Assembly (NCBI RefSeq): GCF_009770985.1
Contig: NZ_WSRW01000001.1
Location: 434,001-498,000, forward strand
Direction of reading: 5' to 3'
Source of the DNA: Mucilaginibacter lacusdianchii
Lineage (GTDB): Bacteria; Bacteroidota; Bacteroidia; Sphingobacteriales; Sphingobacteriaceae
DNA length: 64,000 bases
The translations under genes were made by a program, and so were the position numbers. Below the pieces are notes generated by a model that had not been told where the DNA came from, searched no databases, and worked only from the letters and a program-made list of their open reading frames with translations. Of the stretch, positions 54,446 through 63,160 are shown piece after piece (within the stretch, counting starts at the first letter, position 1; each line of letters opens with the position of its first letter).

Positions 54446-55720
54446 ATGAGAAAAACGGCTTTATCATTACTATTCATTATACTGTTTACCAACTCCCTGT
54501 TGGCACAAAAGCAACGTACAGATACATACACTCTGTTAAAGCCCGACCGCGTATTTGACGGGCAACAGCTGCATACTAACTGGCAAGTGCTGGTAAAAGG
54601 CAATCATATTGAAGCAGCAGGCCCAGCCTCATCTATACAAGCCCCCGCTGATGCCAAAACGATTGATTTGAAAGGCATGACTTTAATGCCGGGGATGATT
54701 GAAGGGCACTCCCACCTCTTCTTGCATCCTTATAATGAAGTTAGCTGGAACGACCAAGTACTTACCGAAAGCCGTGCCGAGCGTACTGCCCGCGCCGTAA
54801 ACCATGCCCGCGAAACGCTGATGGCCGGCTTTACCAGCGTACGTGATTTAGGAACAGAAGGTGCCGCTTATGATGATGCCGGCTTAAAACAGGCTATCAA
54901 TAAAGGCATCATATTAGGTCCGCGTATGCAGGTGGCTACAAGGGCAATTGTGGCTACTGGTAGCTACGGCCCTAAAAGCAGTGTGGCCGAAACCACCTTG
55001 CCGCAAGGTGCTGAAGAAGCCGACGGCGTAGACGGTTTAACCCGCGCCATACGTTCGCAAATAGGTCATGGTGCTGATGTAATTAAACTGTATGCTGATT
55101 ACCGTTGGGGTGCGAATAACACTGCTGCACCTACTTTTACTTTGGATGAACTAAAACTGGCTGTACAGGTAGCTGGTAGCAGCGGCCGCTTTGTAGTAGT
55201 ACATTCCAGCACTGAAGAAGGTATGCGACGCGCCACGCTGGCAGGCGTACGCACCATTGAGCATGGGGACGCGGGTACGCCCACAGTATTTAAGCTGATG
55301 AAAGAACACAACGTAGCATTTTGCCCTACCCTGGCAGCAGGCGAAGCTATTGCCATGTATAGCGGCTGGAAAAAAGGCACCGACCCGGAGCCGCAACGCC
55401 TGAAAGATAAACGCACTACCTTTACCCAAGCCTTAAAAGCCGGCGTAACCATTTGCTTTGGCGGCGATGTTGGTGTATTTACGCATGGTGACAATGCCCG
55501 CGAATTATTACTGATGGTAGATTACGGGATGAAACCTATTGCTGCCCTGCAATCGGCCACGGCCATTAATGCAGATGTGTTTGGCTTACGGAACTTAGGC
55601 AACGTTAAAGCTGGTTATCTGGCCGATTTAATTGCGATGGAAGGTAATCCGGTTGAAGATATTAAAGCGGTGAAAGCTGTAAGGTTGGTGATGAAGGATG
55701 GGGTGATTGTGAAGGAGTAG
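54446..55720 (+). CDS. Exported metal-dependent amidohydrolase
   Basis: A 424-residue amidohydrolase-superfamily enzyme with a signal peptide (about 1-21, ending LLAQ); the start was chosen to give this signal. Metal ligands are seen as HSH (His88, His90 in MIEGHSHLFLHP), a candidate carboxylated Lys in ADVIKLYADY, His in VVHSS and IEHGD, and the late Asp in FGGDVGVFTHG. The arrangement resembles prolidase or imidazolonepropionase-like members that act on cyclic amides or X-Pro dipeptides. The substrate is unknown. Divergent from the sigma gene; followed by a long ORF-free region. Confidence 0.9.
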   Translation: MRKTALSLLFIILFTNSLLAQKQRTDTYTLLKPDRVFDGQQLHTNWQVLVKGNHIEAAGPASSIQAPADAKTIDLKGMTLMPGMIEGHSHLFLHPYNEVSWNDQVLTESRAERTARAVNHARETLMAGFTSVRDLGTEGAAYDDAGLKQAINKGIILGPRMQVATRAIVATGSYGPKSSVAETTLPQGAEEADGVDGLTRAIRSQIGHGADVIKLYADYRWGANNTAAPTFTLDELKLAVQVAGSSGRFVVVHSSTEEGMRRATLAGVRTIEHGDAGTPTVFKLMKEHNVAFCPTLAAGEAIAMYSGWKKGTDPEPQRLKDKRTTFTQALKAGVTICFGGDVGVFTHGDNARELLLMVDYGMKPIAALQSATAINADVFGLRNLGNVKAGYLADLIAMEGNPVEDIKAVKAVRLVMKDGVIVKE

Positions 55721-55818
55721 TTTTTCTTTGTGCTGCTATTGTTAGAGTTTGTGCTGTTAGTTTAACATCTTGTAGTGGCTCTTTACTTAAGCTAGTCTGC
55801 TCATTGCCGCAGGGGCTA

Positions 55819-55845
55819 CTTACTTTGTCATAGCCACAAAGTAAG
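55819..55845. repeat. Hairpin, first of two in the 490-bp region
   Basis: CTTACTTTGT, 7-nt loop, then its perfect complement ACAAAGTAAG. Without a T tract it is not a standard terminator. Confidence 0.75.
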
Positions 55846-56083
55846 CAAAAGGCCTAGCTCTCGCGATCCCCTGGCTGCCCTAATGCCCAACGCTGGCCCG
55901 GGCGCGATAGCGGGCCTCTGCGCTGCTCTTTGCTTTTTCCTCCTTCTTTTTCATTCAACATAAAGCACTATCAGAACTAACCAAACAAAAAAGAATCGGC
56001 ATTCAGCTTCTTTCGGTAGCTACTGACTTAAGTACAAATATTGTCTTGAGTAGAAAGAAGGTGCGGCCGAGAGGTTTCTTTTT

Positions 56084-56119
56084 GATTACTTTTTCTTTTC
56101 CGGTAAAATAAAAAGTAAC
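56084..56119. repeat. Hairpin, second in the 490-bp region
   Basis: GATTACTTTTTCTTTTC pairs with AAATAAAAAGTAAC around a short CGGT-containing loop with mismatches. The ACTTTTT/AAAAAGT stem echoes the first hairpin. Confidence 0.6.
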
Positions 56120-56210
56120 ATCCACAAGCTGTGGTTACCATACATCCCTATCCTAACGAAGAATAACAGGAAGTTAAAGCACAAACCAAAAATATACCAC
56201 TATGCCTAAA

Positions 56211-57050
56211 TCACAAACTTCCCGTCTCCAAAAAGCCTACCACCTTTTTACATAAATCATGTAGCGTAGCTGGTAACTCATGACCGGTGTACGGATGCGA
56301 ACCGCCAAAAACATGGTCGGCATTGGGCATAATGAGTAGCTGCGCGTTGGGTTGCATAGCTTTCAATTCATGCGCCTGACTGATAGGCACAGTTGGATCG
56401 GCAGTTCCATGGATAAGCAGCCACGGCTGTTGCACATCGACAGCACGAGCCAATACGTTAAGGCGACCGGGATTGCGGTCTAAATCATCCAGCAGTGACA
56501 CCTTAATTGGCATTTGCTGCCCGGTACGGTGATTAGGAAAGTACATCACGCCCATGGTGCGCCACTGTTGTTCGGCTTGTGATGGCCATAAATTTCTGAA
56601 GGTACCTACTGAAGCCATGGTAATCAGTTTACTTATACGGTCATCCTCAGCTGCTTTAATAATACTAATGCCGCCGCCCATGCTATGCCCCATTAAAATA
56701 ACCGATGGTGCAACTGGTATTACCGATCCACTGGTAACAAAATCAATTACAAACTTCAAATCGTCCAGCTCTATGGTAAAGGTATTTTCACTAAAGGCAA
56801 TCAAGTCGGCAAAATCAACGGGCTGTTCTGGCGTAGTACCATTGTGCGAAAAGTTGAATTTGAGTAACCGGTAGTCATGCTCGGCAAAATAATGGGCAAG
56901 TAAGTGGTGTGTACCCCAATCTTTAAAACCTTTAAAGCCATGCACAAAAATAATAAGCGGTGCATATGGCTTGGCGTCATCAAATGTTAAATCGGCCAGC
57001 ATGGCGCGACCTTTTGAGCCGGGTATAATGAAATTATTTGTTCTAATCAT
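56211..57050 (-). CDS. Alpha/beta hydrolase
   Basis: A 279-residue cytoplasmic hydrolase of the alpha/beta fold. The oxyanion segment is FVHGFKGFKDWG, the nucleophile elbow GHSMGGG (Ser near 128), the acid in IHGTADPTVPI, and the catalytic His in NADHVFGG. This layout is close to dienelactone-hydrolase and acylglycerol-lipase-like peptidase/esterase proteins. The substrate is unknown. It follows the DoxX-like gene by 4 bp on the same strand, so the two are co-transcribed. Confidence 0.9.
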   Translation of the reverse strand: MIRTNNFIIPGSKGRAMLADLTFDDAKPYAPLIIFVHGFKGFKDWGTHHLLAHYFAEHDYRLLKFNFSHNGTTPEQPVDFADLIAFSENTFTIELDDLKFVIDFVTSGSVIPVAPSVILMGHSMGGGISIIKAAEDDRISKLITMASVGTFRNLWPSQAEQQWRTMGVMYFPNHRTGQQMPIKVSLLDDLDRNPGRLNVLARAVDVQQPWLLIHGTADPTVPISQAHELKAMQPNAQLLIMPNADHVFGGSHPYTGHELPATLHDLCKKVVGFLETGSL

Positions 57051-57054
57051 ACAG

Positions 57055-57438
57055 TTAACGATAATCGGGCTTGGTATGCCACCAAGCCCATAGCATAAGT
57101 ACTGGTTGTAGTAGTAAACGTATCCAAGCTACAAATGGTGTTACCTTTATACTGCCTAATTGCATGGGTGCTTGCAATAGCATAGTAATATGCACCGGTA
57201 AAAATGTGGCCAGCATCAAAACAATAAGCCATGCGCCCCATTTGCGCGTAGGTTTAAATATCAGCATTAGGCCAAACATCACTTCACAAACACCGGCCAA
57301 TATATTAAGTGTGTAATGAAAAGGCAGGTAATCAGGTATAATGCGGATATAGCCGACGGGATGTATAAAATGGTTAATACCAGCAGCTATGTAACCTATA
57401 ATGAGAATCAATAAGCTTATTCGTTTAAGAATAGTCAT
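57055..57438 (-). CDS. DoxX-like four-helix membrane protein
   Basis: A 127-residue integral membrane protein with four hydrophobic helices (about 6-24, 46-63, 71-88, 100-118), the layout of the DoxX/DoxD-like family. Family-like segments are AAGINHFIHPVGYIRIIPDYLP and NILAGVCEVMFGLMLIF. Members have been linked to terminal oxidases and thiol or redox metabolism, but most are uncharacterised. It is co-oriented with, and just upstream of, the alpha/beta hydrolase, and is divergent from hemA. Confidence 0.85.
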   Translation of the reverse strand: MTILKRISLLILIIGYIAAGINHFIHPVGYIRIIPDYLPFHYTLNILAGVCEVMFGLMLIFKPTRKWGAWLIVLMLATFLPVHITMLLQAPMQLGSIKVTPFVAWIRLLLQPVLMLWAWWHTKPDYR

Positions 57439-57604
57439 AAATAAAATGTTAAGTATTTATGGTGATAGTATGACCAAAGTGTATCAATGGCTCGCTACAT
57501 TTGGCGGTTGAAAAACTAAATGTTAGATGTAAAGACTTTATTTATAAGCATTCTAAATTACTGCGTTTGACAAAGGCTTGACAGTGCAAGCTATTAAATG
57601 ATAG

Positions 57605-57612
57605 TAATTTTG
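57605..57612 (+). promoter_or_regulatory. Probable -7 box of the hemA promoter
   Basis: TAATTTTG, an exact TAnnTTTG match, lies 33 bp before the hemA start codon. A TTG is found 24 bp upstream, slightly too far for the consensus spacing. Confidence 0.45.
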
Positions 57613-57644
57613 TGGGATAAAGTTTTGTTAAAATATATACTGCT

Positions 57645-58871
57645 TTGAAGTATTTAAAGGTTATAGCTTTTACGCACAAACAGATTGAATTGAAGGAGTT
57701 GGGCAAGTTGGTAATCTGTCAGGAAAATCTGACCGAGAAACTTCAGCTGGCACAAAAACATTTTGATATTCCTGAGTTATTCTATTTGTCTACCTGTAAC
57801 CGGGTAGAGTTTGTAATGGCTACTTCACAACCGGTTGATAAAGCTTTTGCACAGCAGTTTTTACAACACTTAAGTATAGGCCTTTGCCCATACTACATGA
57901 ATACCTTCATCGACGCAGCCTCTATTTATGAAAACCAGGATGCGCTGAACCACCTGTTAAGAACATCTTGCTCATTGGAAAGTTTAGTAGTTGGCGAAAA
58001 AGAAATTTTAGCACAATTGCGTAAAGCTTACGAAAGCTGCCGTGAAGCCGGCTTAACCGGCGATTACCTGCGTATGGTGATGAGCTGCGTAGTAAAAACC
58101 GCTAAAGAGGTTTATACACATACTGCCATATCTCGCAATCCAATATCAGTTGTATCTTTAGCTTACCGTAAGTTAAAAGAACTGAAACAATGCTCTAATT
58201 CACGAGTGCTGATTATTGGTGCTGGCGAAACTAACCGCAACATTTCCAAATATCTTCAAAAGCATAAATACTCAAACTTCGCAGTATTTAACCGTACGTT
58301 GGCCAATGCCCAATCCCTGGCAACCGATTTGAACGGCGAGGCTTATGATTTGGAAGCGTTAAAAACGTATGATAAAGGTTTTGATGTAATTATTACCTGT
58401 ACATCAGCAACACAGCCTATCATCACGCCCGAGATTTATCAAACGCTGTTAAACGGCGAAACCTGCCGCAAAACCATTGTTGACCTGGCTATTCCTAATG
58501 ATACTGCCCCCGAAATTTTGGAGCAATACCCGGTAAACTTTATTGAAGTAAATTCACTAAACGAGATTGCCAAAAAGAATTTGCAAGAACGCTACCAGGA
58601 ACTGGTTCATGCCGAAAGAATCATCACCCAAAACATAGAAGAGTTTTTACCTCTTTTAAAACAACGCCGCATTGAAGTAGCTATGCGCCAGGTGCCTGAA
58701 AAAATCAAAGAAATTAAGCACAAGGCACTCAATACTGTTTTTGCTGATGAAGTGAACAGCCTGGACGAGCAATCGCGCGAGATATTGGAAAAGGTAATTA
58801 ATTACATGGAGAAAAAATACATCAGCGTTCCCATGGTGATGGCTAAAGAAATTCTGATCAACAATAATTAA
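57645..58871 (+). CDS. hemA: Glutamyl-tRNA reductase
   Basis: HemA reduces glutamyl-tRNA(Glu) to glutamate-1-semialdehyde with NADPH, the first committed step of the C5 heme route. The 408-residue protein has the nucleophile Cys51 in YLSTCNRVEF, the SLVVGEKEILAQLR segment, and the NADPH loop VLIIGAGETNRN (about 188-199). A C-terminal dimerisation helix follows. The start codon is TTG; no in-frame ATG fits the conserved N-terminus. hemCD, hemB and hemL follow, giving the full route from Glu-tRNA to uroporphyrinogen III. Confidence 0.95.
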   Translation: MKYLKVIAFTHKQIELKELGKLVICQENLTEKLQLAQKHFDIPELFYLSTCNRVEFVMATSQPVDKAFAQQFLQHLSIGLCPYYMNTFIDAASIYENQDALNHLLRTSCSLESLVVGEKEILAQLRKAYESCREAGLTGDYLRMVMSCVVKTAKEVYTHTAISRNPISVVSLAYRKLKELKQCSNSRVLIIGAGETNRNISKYLQKHKYSNFAVFNRTLANAQSLATDLNGEAYDLEALKTYDKGFDVIITCTSATQPIITPEIYQTLLNGETCRKTIVDLAIPNDTAPEILEQYPVNFIEVNSLNEIAKKNLQERYQELVHAERIITQNIEEFLPLLKQRRIEVAMRQVPEKIKEIKHKALNTVFADEVNSLDEQSREILEKVINYMEKKYISVPMVMAKEILINNN

Positions 58872-58877
58872 TATAAC

Positions 58878-58917
58878 ATACCAAAAGAGACACCGTAACA
58901 GGTGTCTCTTTTGGTAT
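58878..58917 (+). terminator. Intrinsic terminator after hemA
   Basis: A perfect 17-bp stem (ATACCAAAAGAGACACC with its complement) with a 6-nt loop. It separates hemA from hemCD, which has its own candidate promoter. Confidence 0.8.
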
Positions 58918-58995
58918 ATACCCGTTGTGTAAGTACTTATAAGTCAATTAATCTTCACATTCTGATAAATATTCCCAAAAACACCTGCTAAAGCT

Positions 58996-59003
58996 TAAAT
59001 TTG
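58996..59003 (+). promoter_or_regulatory. Probable -7 box of the hemCD promoter
   Basis: TAAATTTG (TAnnTTTG exact), 22 bp before the TTG start codon, downstream of the hemA terminator. No clear -33 element. Confidence 0.5.
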
Positions 59004-59025
59004 CGCTGCAAACAATTAAGTACCC

Positions 59026-60600
59026 TTGGACAGGAAAATTATTATCGGAACCCGCGGCAGCGAATTAGCCTTATGGCAAGCCAATTTTGTTAAAGACAGT
59101 TTAGCAGATATCGGTATAAGCGCCGAATTGAAAATCATTAAAACGCAGGGTGACCGTATCCTGAACCTAAGCCTCGATAAACTGGAAGGCAAAGGCTTTT
59201 TTACCAAGGAACTGGAAGAAGAATTGATAGCCGGTAAAATTGATTTGGCGGTACACTCGCACAAAGACTTACCTACCGAGCATCCACCAGGATTAATCAT
59301 TGCAGCAGTTTCAGAACGGGAAGATCCGGCTGAGCTGTTGTTGATATTAAAAGATTGTGTGGATGTGCGCCAGAAGCTATCTGTTAAATTTGGTGGTACA
59401 GTTGGCACCTCATCTAACCGCCGCAAGGCGCAGTTATTAGCGTTGCGCCCGGATTTGGAAATGGACGATTTGCGCGGTAACGTACCCACCCGTATTGGTA
59501 AATTGCGCAGCGAAAATTATGATGCCATTATGCTGGCCAAAGCCGGTGTAAAACGTTTGGGTATCGATTTAAGCGAATTTCATGTGGAGGAATTAAAGCC
59601 TACCGAATTTGTACCGGCTCCGGCACAAGGAGCACTGGCTATACAGATACGGGAAAACGACAAAGATTTGTATACCATTTTGCAGCAGCTGCATCATCCC
59701 GAAGTGGCCGAAGCTTTATCCATTGAACGCCAGGTACTCAAAATGTTTGGTGGTGGTTGCCATATGCCGTTAGGCTGTTACTGCACCAAGCAAGATGACA
59801 CTTACCATGTATTTACCTCGAAGGCCGACAGTGATGAGGATTTACCTGATCGCTTATATATTAACACGCCTTCATTGGACGGCTTGGCCGAACATATTGT
59901 GTCTTATTTTAGCAAAGACCGTAAAATTGCCGACAAGGTTTTTATCTCTCGTGATCTGCCACCATCCAGCTACTTCCGCAGGGTGTTACAAAAACATGGT
60001 ATAGAGGTTGAAGCGCGTTCGCTGATTCGTACGGTGCCCATCATGACCATACTAAATCCTTACATTTTACAGGATGTGGATTGGGTGTTTTTTACCAGCA
60101 AAAATGCGGTTGAATACTTTTTTGAACTGAAGCCGAAATTTGTAAAACAAGTAAAGTTTGGCGTAATAGGCAGCGGTTCTGAAGATATGCTACGTCGCCA
60201 GGGGCACTTTGCCGATTATGTGGGTGATAATGTAGATACTGCTATTGTAGCCAAGGAGTTTGCTTGTGTGGCCAACGGTACCACTGTACTTTTCCCAGGT
60301 GCCGAAAGCCCGATGCGTAGCATCCACCAGGCATTATCTGCCGAAACTAAAATAATTGACTTGCCGGTTTATGCCACTATGCGCGAAGAAGTGGCCTGCG
60401 GGTCAACTGCTGACGTGCTGGTGTTTACCAGCCCATCAAACGCTGAAGCTTACTTTAAAGATAACCTGCTCGATTTGAATCAAAAGGTTGTTGCCATCGG
60501 CAAATCAACCGGTAAAAAACTCGACGAATTGAATATTCCTTACAAGCTGCCTTTCTCGCCCGACGAAGTTGGACTGGCCGAGGCAGTGTTTGGACTTTAA
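59026..60600 (+). CDS. hemC: Porphobilinogen deaminase / uroporphyrinogen-III synthase fusion
   Basis: A 524-residue bifunctional protein. Residues about 1-300 are HemC, polymerising four porphobilinogens to hydroxymethylbilane: RGSELALWQ, the SHKDLPT loop with catalytic Asp81, and Cys245 in GGGCHMPLG carrying the dipyrromethane cofactor. Residues about 305-524 are HemD-like (FISRDLPPSSYFRRVL, DWVFFTSKNAVEYFF, VLVFTSPSNAEAYF), which closes the ring to uroporphyrinogen III. No stop or frameshift separates them. The start is TTG, fixed by the conserved HemC N-terminus. hemB follows. Confidence 0.94.
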   Translation: MDRKIIIGTRGSELALWQANFVKDSLADIGISAELKIIKTQGDRILNLSLDKLEGKGFFTKELEEELIAGKIDLAVHSHKDLPTEHPPGLIIAAVSEREDPAELLLILKDCVDVRQKLSVKFGGTVGTSSNRRKAQLLALRPDLEMDDLRGNVPTRIGKLRSENYDAIMLAKAGVKRLGIDLSEFHVEELKPTEFVPAPAQGALAIQIRENDKDLYTILQQLHHPEVAEALSIERQVLKMFGGGCHMPLGCYCTKQDDTYHVFTSKADSDEDLPDRLYINTPSLDGLAEHIVSYFSKDRKIADKVFISRDLPPSSYFRRVLQKHGIEVEARSLIRTVPIMTILNPYILQDVDWVFFTSKNAVEYFFELKPKFVKQVKFGVIGSGSEDMLRRQGHFADYVGDNVDTAIVAKEFACVANGTTVLFPGAESPMRSIHQALSAETKIIDLPVYATMREEVACGSTADVLVFTSPSNAEAYFKDNLLDLNQKVVAIGKSTGKKLDELNIPYKLPFSPDEVGLAEAVFGL

Positions 60601-60613
60601 CGGCCTACTTAAA

Positions 60614-60636
60614 CCCTCCCAGCAGGGAGGGCTTTT
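60614..60636 (+). terminator. Hairpin with T tract between hemCD and hemB
   Basis: CCCTCCC, 4-nt loop, GGGAGGG, then CTTTTTG. It would terminate or attenuate transcription into hemB. The CCCTCCC arm is also complementary to the hemB ribosome-binding site. Confidence 0.75.
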
Positions 60637-60677
60637 TGTTTAAGGCTATATTTTTATTAATCATTTAATTTTTCAAG

Positions 60678-60710
60678 TTCTCCCAAACCGGGAGAATTTA
60701 GGAGGGGCTA
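60678..60710 (+). promoter_or_regulatory. Second hairpin and strong Shine-Dalgarno before hemB
   Basis: TTCTCCC, 5-nt loop, GGGAGAA, then AGGAGGGG four bases before the ATG. So strong a ribosome-binding site is exceptional in this window, where most genes have none. Confidence 0.6.
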
Positions 60711-61682
60711 ATGTTACAACGACCTAGAAGAAATAGAAAAAGTGAAGTAATCCGCCAAATGGTGCAGGAAACTTATGTGAGTGCGGCAAACCTGATTTTT
60801 CCGCTGTTTATCATCGAAGGCGAAAATCAGAAAAGTGAGGTATCTTCTATGCCCGGTATCTTTCGGTATTCTATCGATAATTTGCTGCGCGAAGTAGAAA
60901 GTTGTATGAAACTGGGCTTAAAGTCGTTTGACCTGTTCCCGAATATTGACGAGTCGCTGAAGGATAAATTTGCGACCGAAAGCTACCGCGACGAAAGTTT
61001 ATACCTGCGTGCTATACGCGAGGTAAAAAAAGAATTTCCGGAAGCCTGTGTGATTACCGACGTAGCTATGGACCCTTACAGCAGCGACGGACATGACGGC
61101 ATTGTAGAAAACGGCGAGATATTAAACGACGCCACGCTGGAAGTGTTAGGTAAAATGGCATTGGCTCATGCCCGTGCCGGCGCTGATATTATTGCCCCTT
61201 CGGATATGATGGACGGCCGTGTAGGTTACATCCGCCAGGTGCTGGATGAGCATGGTTACTCAACAGTATCCATCATGTCCTATTCGGCCAAATATGCCAG
61301 TGCCTTTTATGGCCCGTTTCGTGACGCATTGAATTCTGCACCTAAGTTTGGCGATAAAAAAACTTACCAGATGAACCCGGCCAACCAACGTGAAGCTTTG
61401 ATTGAAGCAGATTTGGACGAGCAGGAAGGCGCCGACTTTTTAATGGTTAAACCAGCATTGCCTTACCTGGATGTAATTAAATTATTGAAAGATAACACTG
61501 AGTTACCAATAGCGGCTTACAATGTAAGCGGCGAGTATGCCATGATTAAAGCCGCCATTCAAAAAGGCTGGCTGAACGAGCAACGCGCCATTACCGAAGT
61601 GCTAACCAGCATCCGCCGCGCCGGAGCAACCGCCATTTTAACTTACCACGCCAAAGAGGTATTGGAAAACAAATGGCTGTAA
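60711..61682 (+). CDS. hemB: Delta-aminolevulinic acid dehydratase (porphobilinogen synthase)
   Basis: HemB condenses two 5-aminolevulinates into porphobilinogen. The 323-residue protein has the two active-site lysines, Lys194 in YSAKYASAFYGPFRDA and Lys247 in LMVKPALPYLD. The metal-site segment reads TDVAMDPYSSDGHDG: the three zinc cysteines of the human and yeast enzymes are replaced, matching the magnesium-dependent class. Full length. Preceded by hairpins and a strong ribosome-binding site; a palindromic repeat follows before hemL. Confidence 0.97.
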   Translation: MLQRPRRNRKSEVIRQMVQETYVSAANLIFPLFIIEGENQKSEVSSMPGIFRYSIDNLLREVESCMKLGLKSFDLFPNIDESLKDKFATESYRDESLYLRAIREVKKEFPEACVITDVAMDPYSSDGHDGIVENGEILNDATLEVLGKMALAHARAGADIIAPSDMMDGRVGYIRQVLDEHGYSTVSIMSYSAKYASAFYGPFRDALNSAPKFGDKKTYQMNPANQREALIEADLDEQEGADFLMVKPALPYLDVIKLLKDNTELPIAAYNVSGEYAMIKAAIQKGWLNEQRAITEVLTSIRRAGATAILTYHAKEVLENKWL

Positions 61683-61725
61683 TAAAGAATATAGCATAAA
61701 GAATCAATAACATAGATCAAAACGA

Positions 61726-61812
61726 AATGTCATCTCGAACGCTAGTGAGATATCTTATACGAGTGATTAGGCCAAGCGTATAGGATTTCCCGTTATCACT
61801 CGAAATGACATT
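61726..61812. repeat. Palindromic element, TGTCATYTCGAACG family, copy 3
   Basis: 87 bp between hemB and hemL. The left arm begins AATGTCATCTCGAACGCTAG and the right arm is its imperfect complement ending CTCGAAATGACATT, with a central gap of about 15 nt. The right end lies 13 bp before the hemL ATG. Confidence 0.88.
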
Positions 61813-61825
61813 AAAATAAAATATT

Positions 61826-63160
61826 ATGGTTGAACCCATTAAAAATATTACAAGTGCCCCTGAAATCAGCCGCGAAAAATCGGTCGAACTGTATGCCAAA
61901 GCTAAAACCTACTTTCCGGGTGGTGTAAACTCACCGGTTAGAGCCTTTAAATCGGTATATGGTACCCCACTGTTCATCAAAAAAGGTGACGGAGCTTACC
62001 TGTGGGACGCTGATGATAACCAGTTTATAGATTTTTGCTGCTCATGGGGACCGCTAATCCTGGGGCATAACCACCCAAGCATCCGCGAAAAGGTGATGGA
62101 TGTGATGCAATATGGTATGTCTTTCGGTGCACCAACCGCATTGGAGAACGAGCTAGCTGAACTGATTTTATCGAACAATTCTTTCATCGAAAAAATACGC
62201 TTTACCAGCTCGGGTACTGAGGCTGTAATGTCGGCTATCCGACTGGCCCGTGGTTATACTAAGCGTAACAAAATATTAAAGTTTGAAGGCTGCTATCACG
62301 GCCATACTGATGCACTGCTGGTTAAAGCAGGTTCGGGCTTGGTTACTTTTGGCGAAACGTCGTCAGCCGGTATACCCGAGGCTTTTGCCAAAGAAACCAT
62401 TGTAATTGCTTTGAATGATAAAGAAGCTTTGCAAAAAGCTTTTGAAGAGTTTAAAGACGAAATTGCGGTAGTTATTATTGAGCCGGTTCCGGCTAATAAT
62501 GGCTTGCTGTTACAACATAAAGAGTTTTTGCAGTACCTACGCGAGATATGTACAGACAACGGTACGTTACTACTGTTTGATGAAGTAATCTCCGGTTTCC
62601 GTTTAAGTTTTACCGGTGCATCTGGTTATTATGATATCAAGCCGGATGTTATTACCTATGGTAAAATTATTGGTGGAGGTTTGCCAGTAGGCGCATATGG
62701 TGCATCGGCCGAAATTATGAGCAATATATCACCAGAAGGTGCCGTTTATCAGGCAGGTACATTATCTGGAAACCCGGTAGCTATGGCAGCTGGTATTGCG
62801 CAGTTAAGCGAATTGGTAAAACCTGGCTTTTATGATGATCTGAACCGTAAAACAGAAGTTTTCGTAAACAACCTGTTGCAATTTATAAAAGAGCGTAATT
62901 ACCCGGTGCAGATTGACCAAATAGGTTCTATTTTTTGGTTTGCATTCACTACACAAGGTACCATCCGCCGTGCCGATGAAATTGATCCGGCCAGTATGGA
63001 AAATTTCAAAAAAATGCACCGCGAATTGCTGAACCGGGGCGTATACATGGGACCTTCTGGTTATGAAGTTGGCTTTGTATCGGCTGCGCATACAACTGAT
63101 ATACTGGATAAAGCAAAACAAGCTATATTTGATAGTTTAGATGTGGTATTTAACGGTTAG
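61826..63160 (+). CDS. hemL: Glutamate-1-semialdehyde 2,1-aminomutase
   Basis: HemL converts glutamate-1-semialdehyde to 5-aminolevulinate, the step between HemA and HemB. The 444-residue fold-type I PLP enzyme has PGGVNSPVRAFK at the N-terminus, SSGTEAVMSAIRLARG for the phosphate, Asp252 in LLFDEVISGFR, and the Schiff-base Lys280 in TYGKIIGGGLP. Length and motifs are standard for HemL rather than other class III aminotransferases. It follows hemB after a palindromic spacer. Confidence 0.97.
   Translation: MVEPIKNITSAPEISREKSVELYAKAKTYFPGGVNSPVRAFKSVYGTPLFIKKGDGAYLWDADDNQFIDFCCSWGPLILGHNHPSIREKVMDVMQYGMSFGAPTALENELAELILSNNSFIEKIRFTSSGTEAVMSAIRLARGYTKRNKILKFEGCYHGHTDALLVKAGSGLVTFGETSSAGIPEAFAKETIVIALNDKEALQKAFEEFKDEIAVVIIEPVPANNGLLLQHKEFLQYLREICTDNGTLLLFDEVISGFRLSFTGASGYYDIKPDVITYGKIIGGGLPVGAYGASAEIMSNISPEGAVYQAGTLSGNPVAMAAGIAQLSELVKPGFYDDLNRKTEVFVNNLLQFIKERNYPVQIDQIGSIFWFAFTTQGTIRRADEIDPASMENFKKMHRELLNRGVYMGPSGYEVGFVSAAHTTDILDKAKQAIFDSLDVVFNG

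Larger units (their letters stand above)
55721..56210. other. 490-bp ORF-free region built of hairpins and GC-rich repeat-like sequence
   Basis: No coding frame is convincing. It contains two A/T-rich hairpins and between them a block much richer in GC than its surroundings, around 55866-55925, with CCCGGGCGCGATAGCGGGC. Its composition is unlike the flanking genes. It looks like one or more dispersed non-coding repeats, or a degenerated element. It lies between convergent genes, so no promoter is required there. Confidence 0.55.

Noticed and set aside
57578..57606. E. coli-like -35 TTGACA upstream of hemA
   Set aside because: No matching TATAAT at 17 bp; the Bacteroidota box TAATTTTG nearby is a better explanation.
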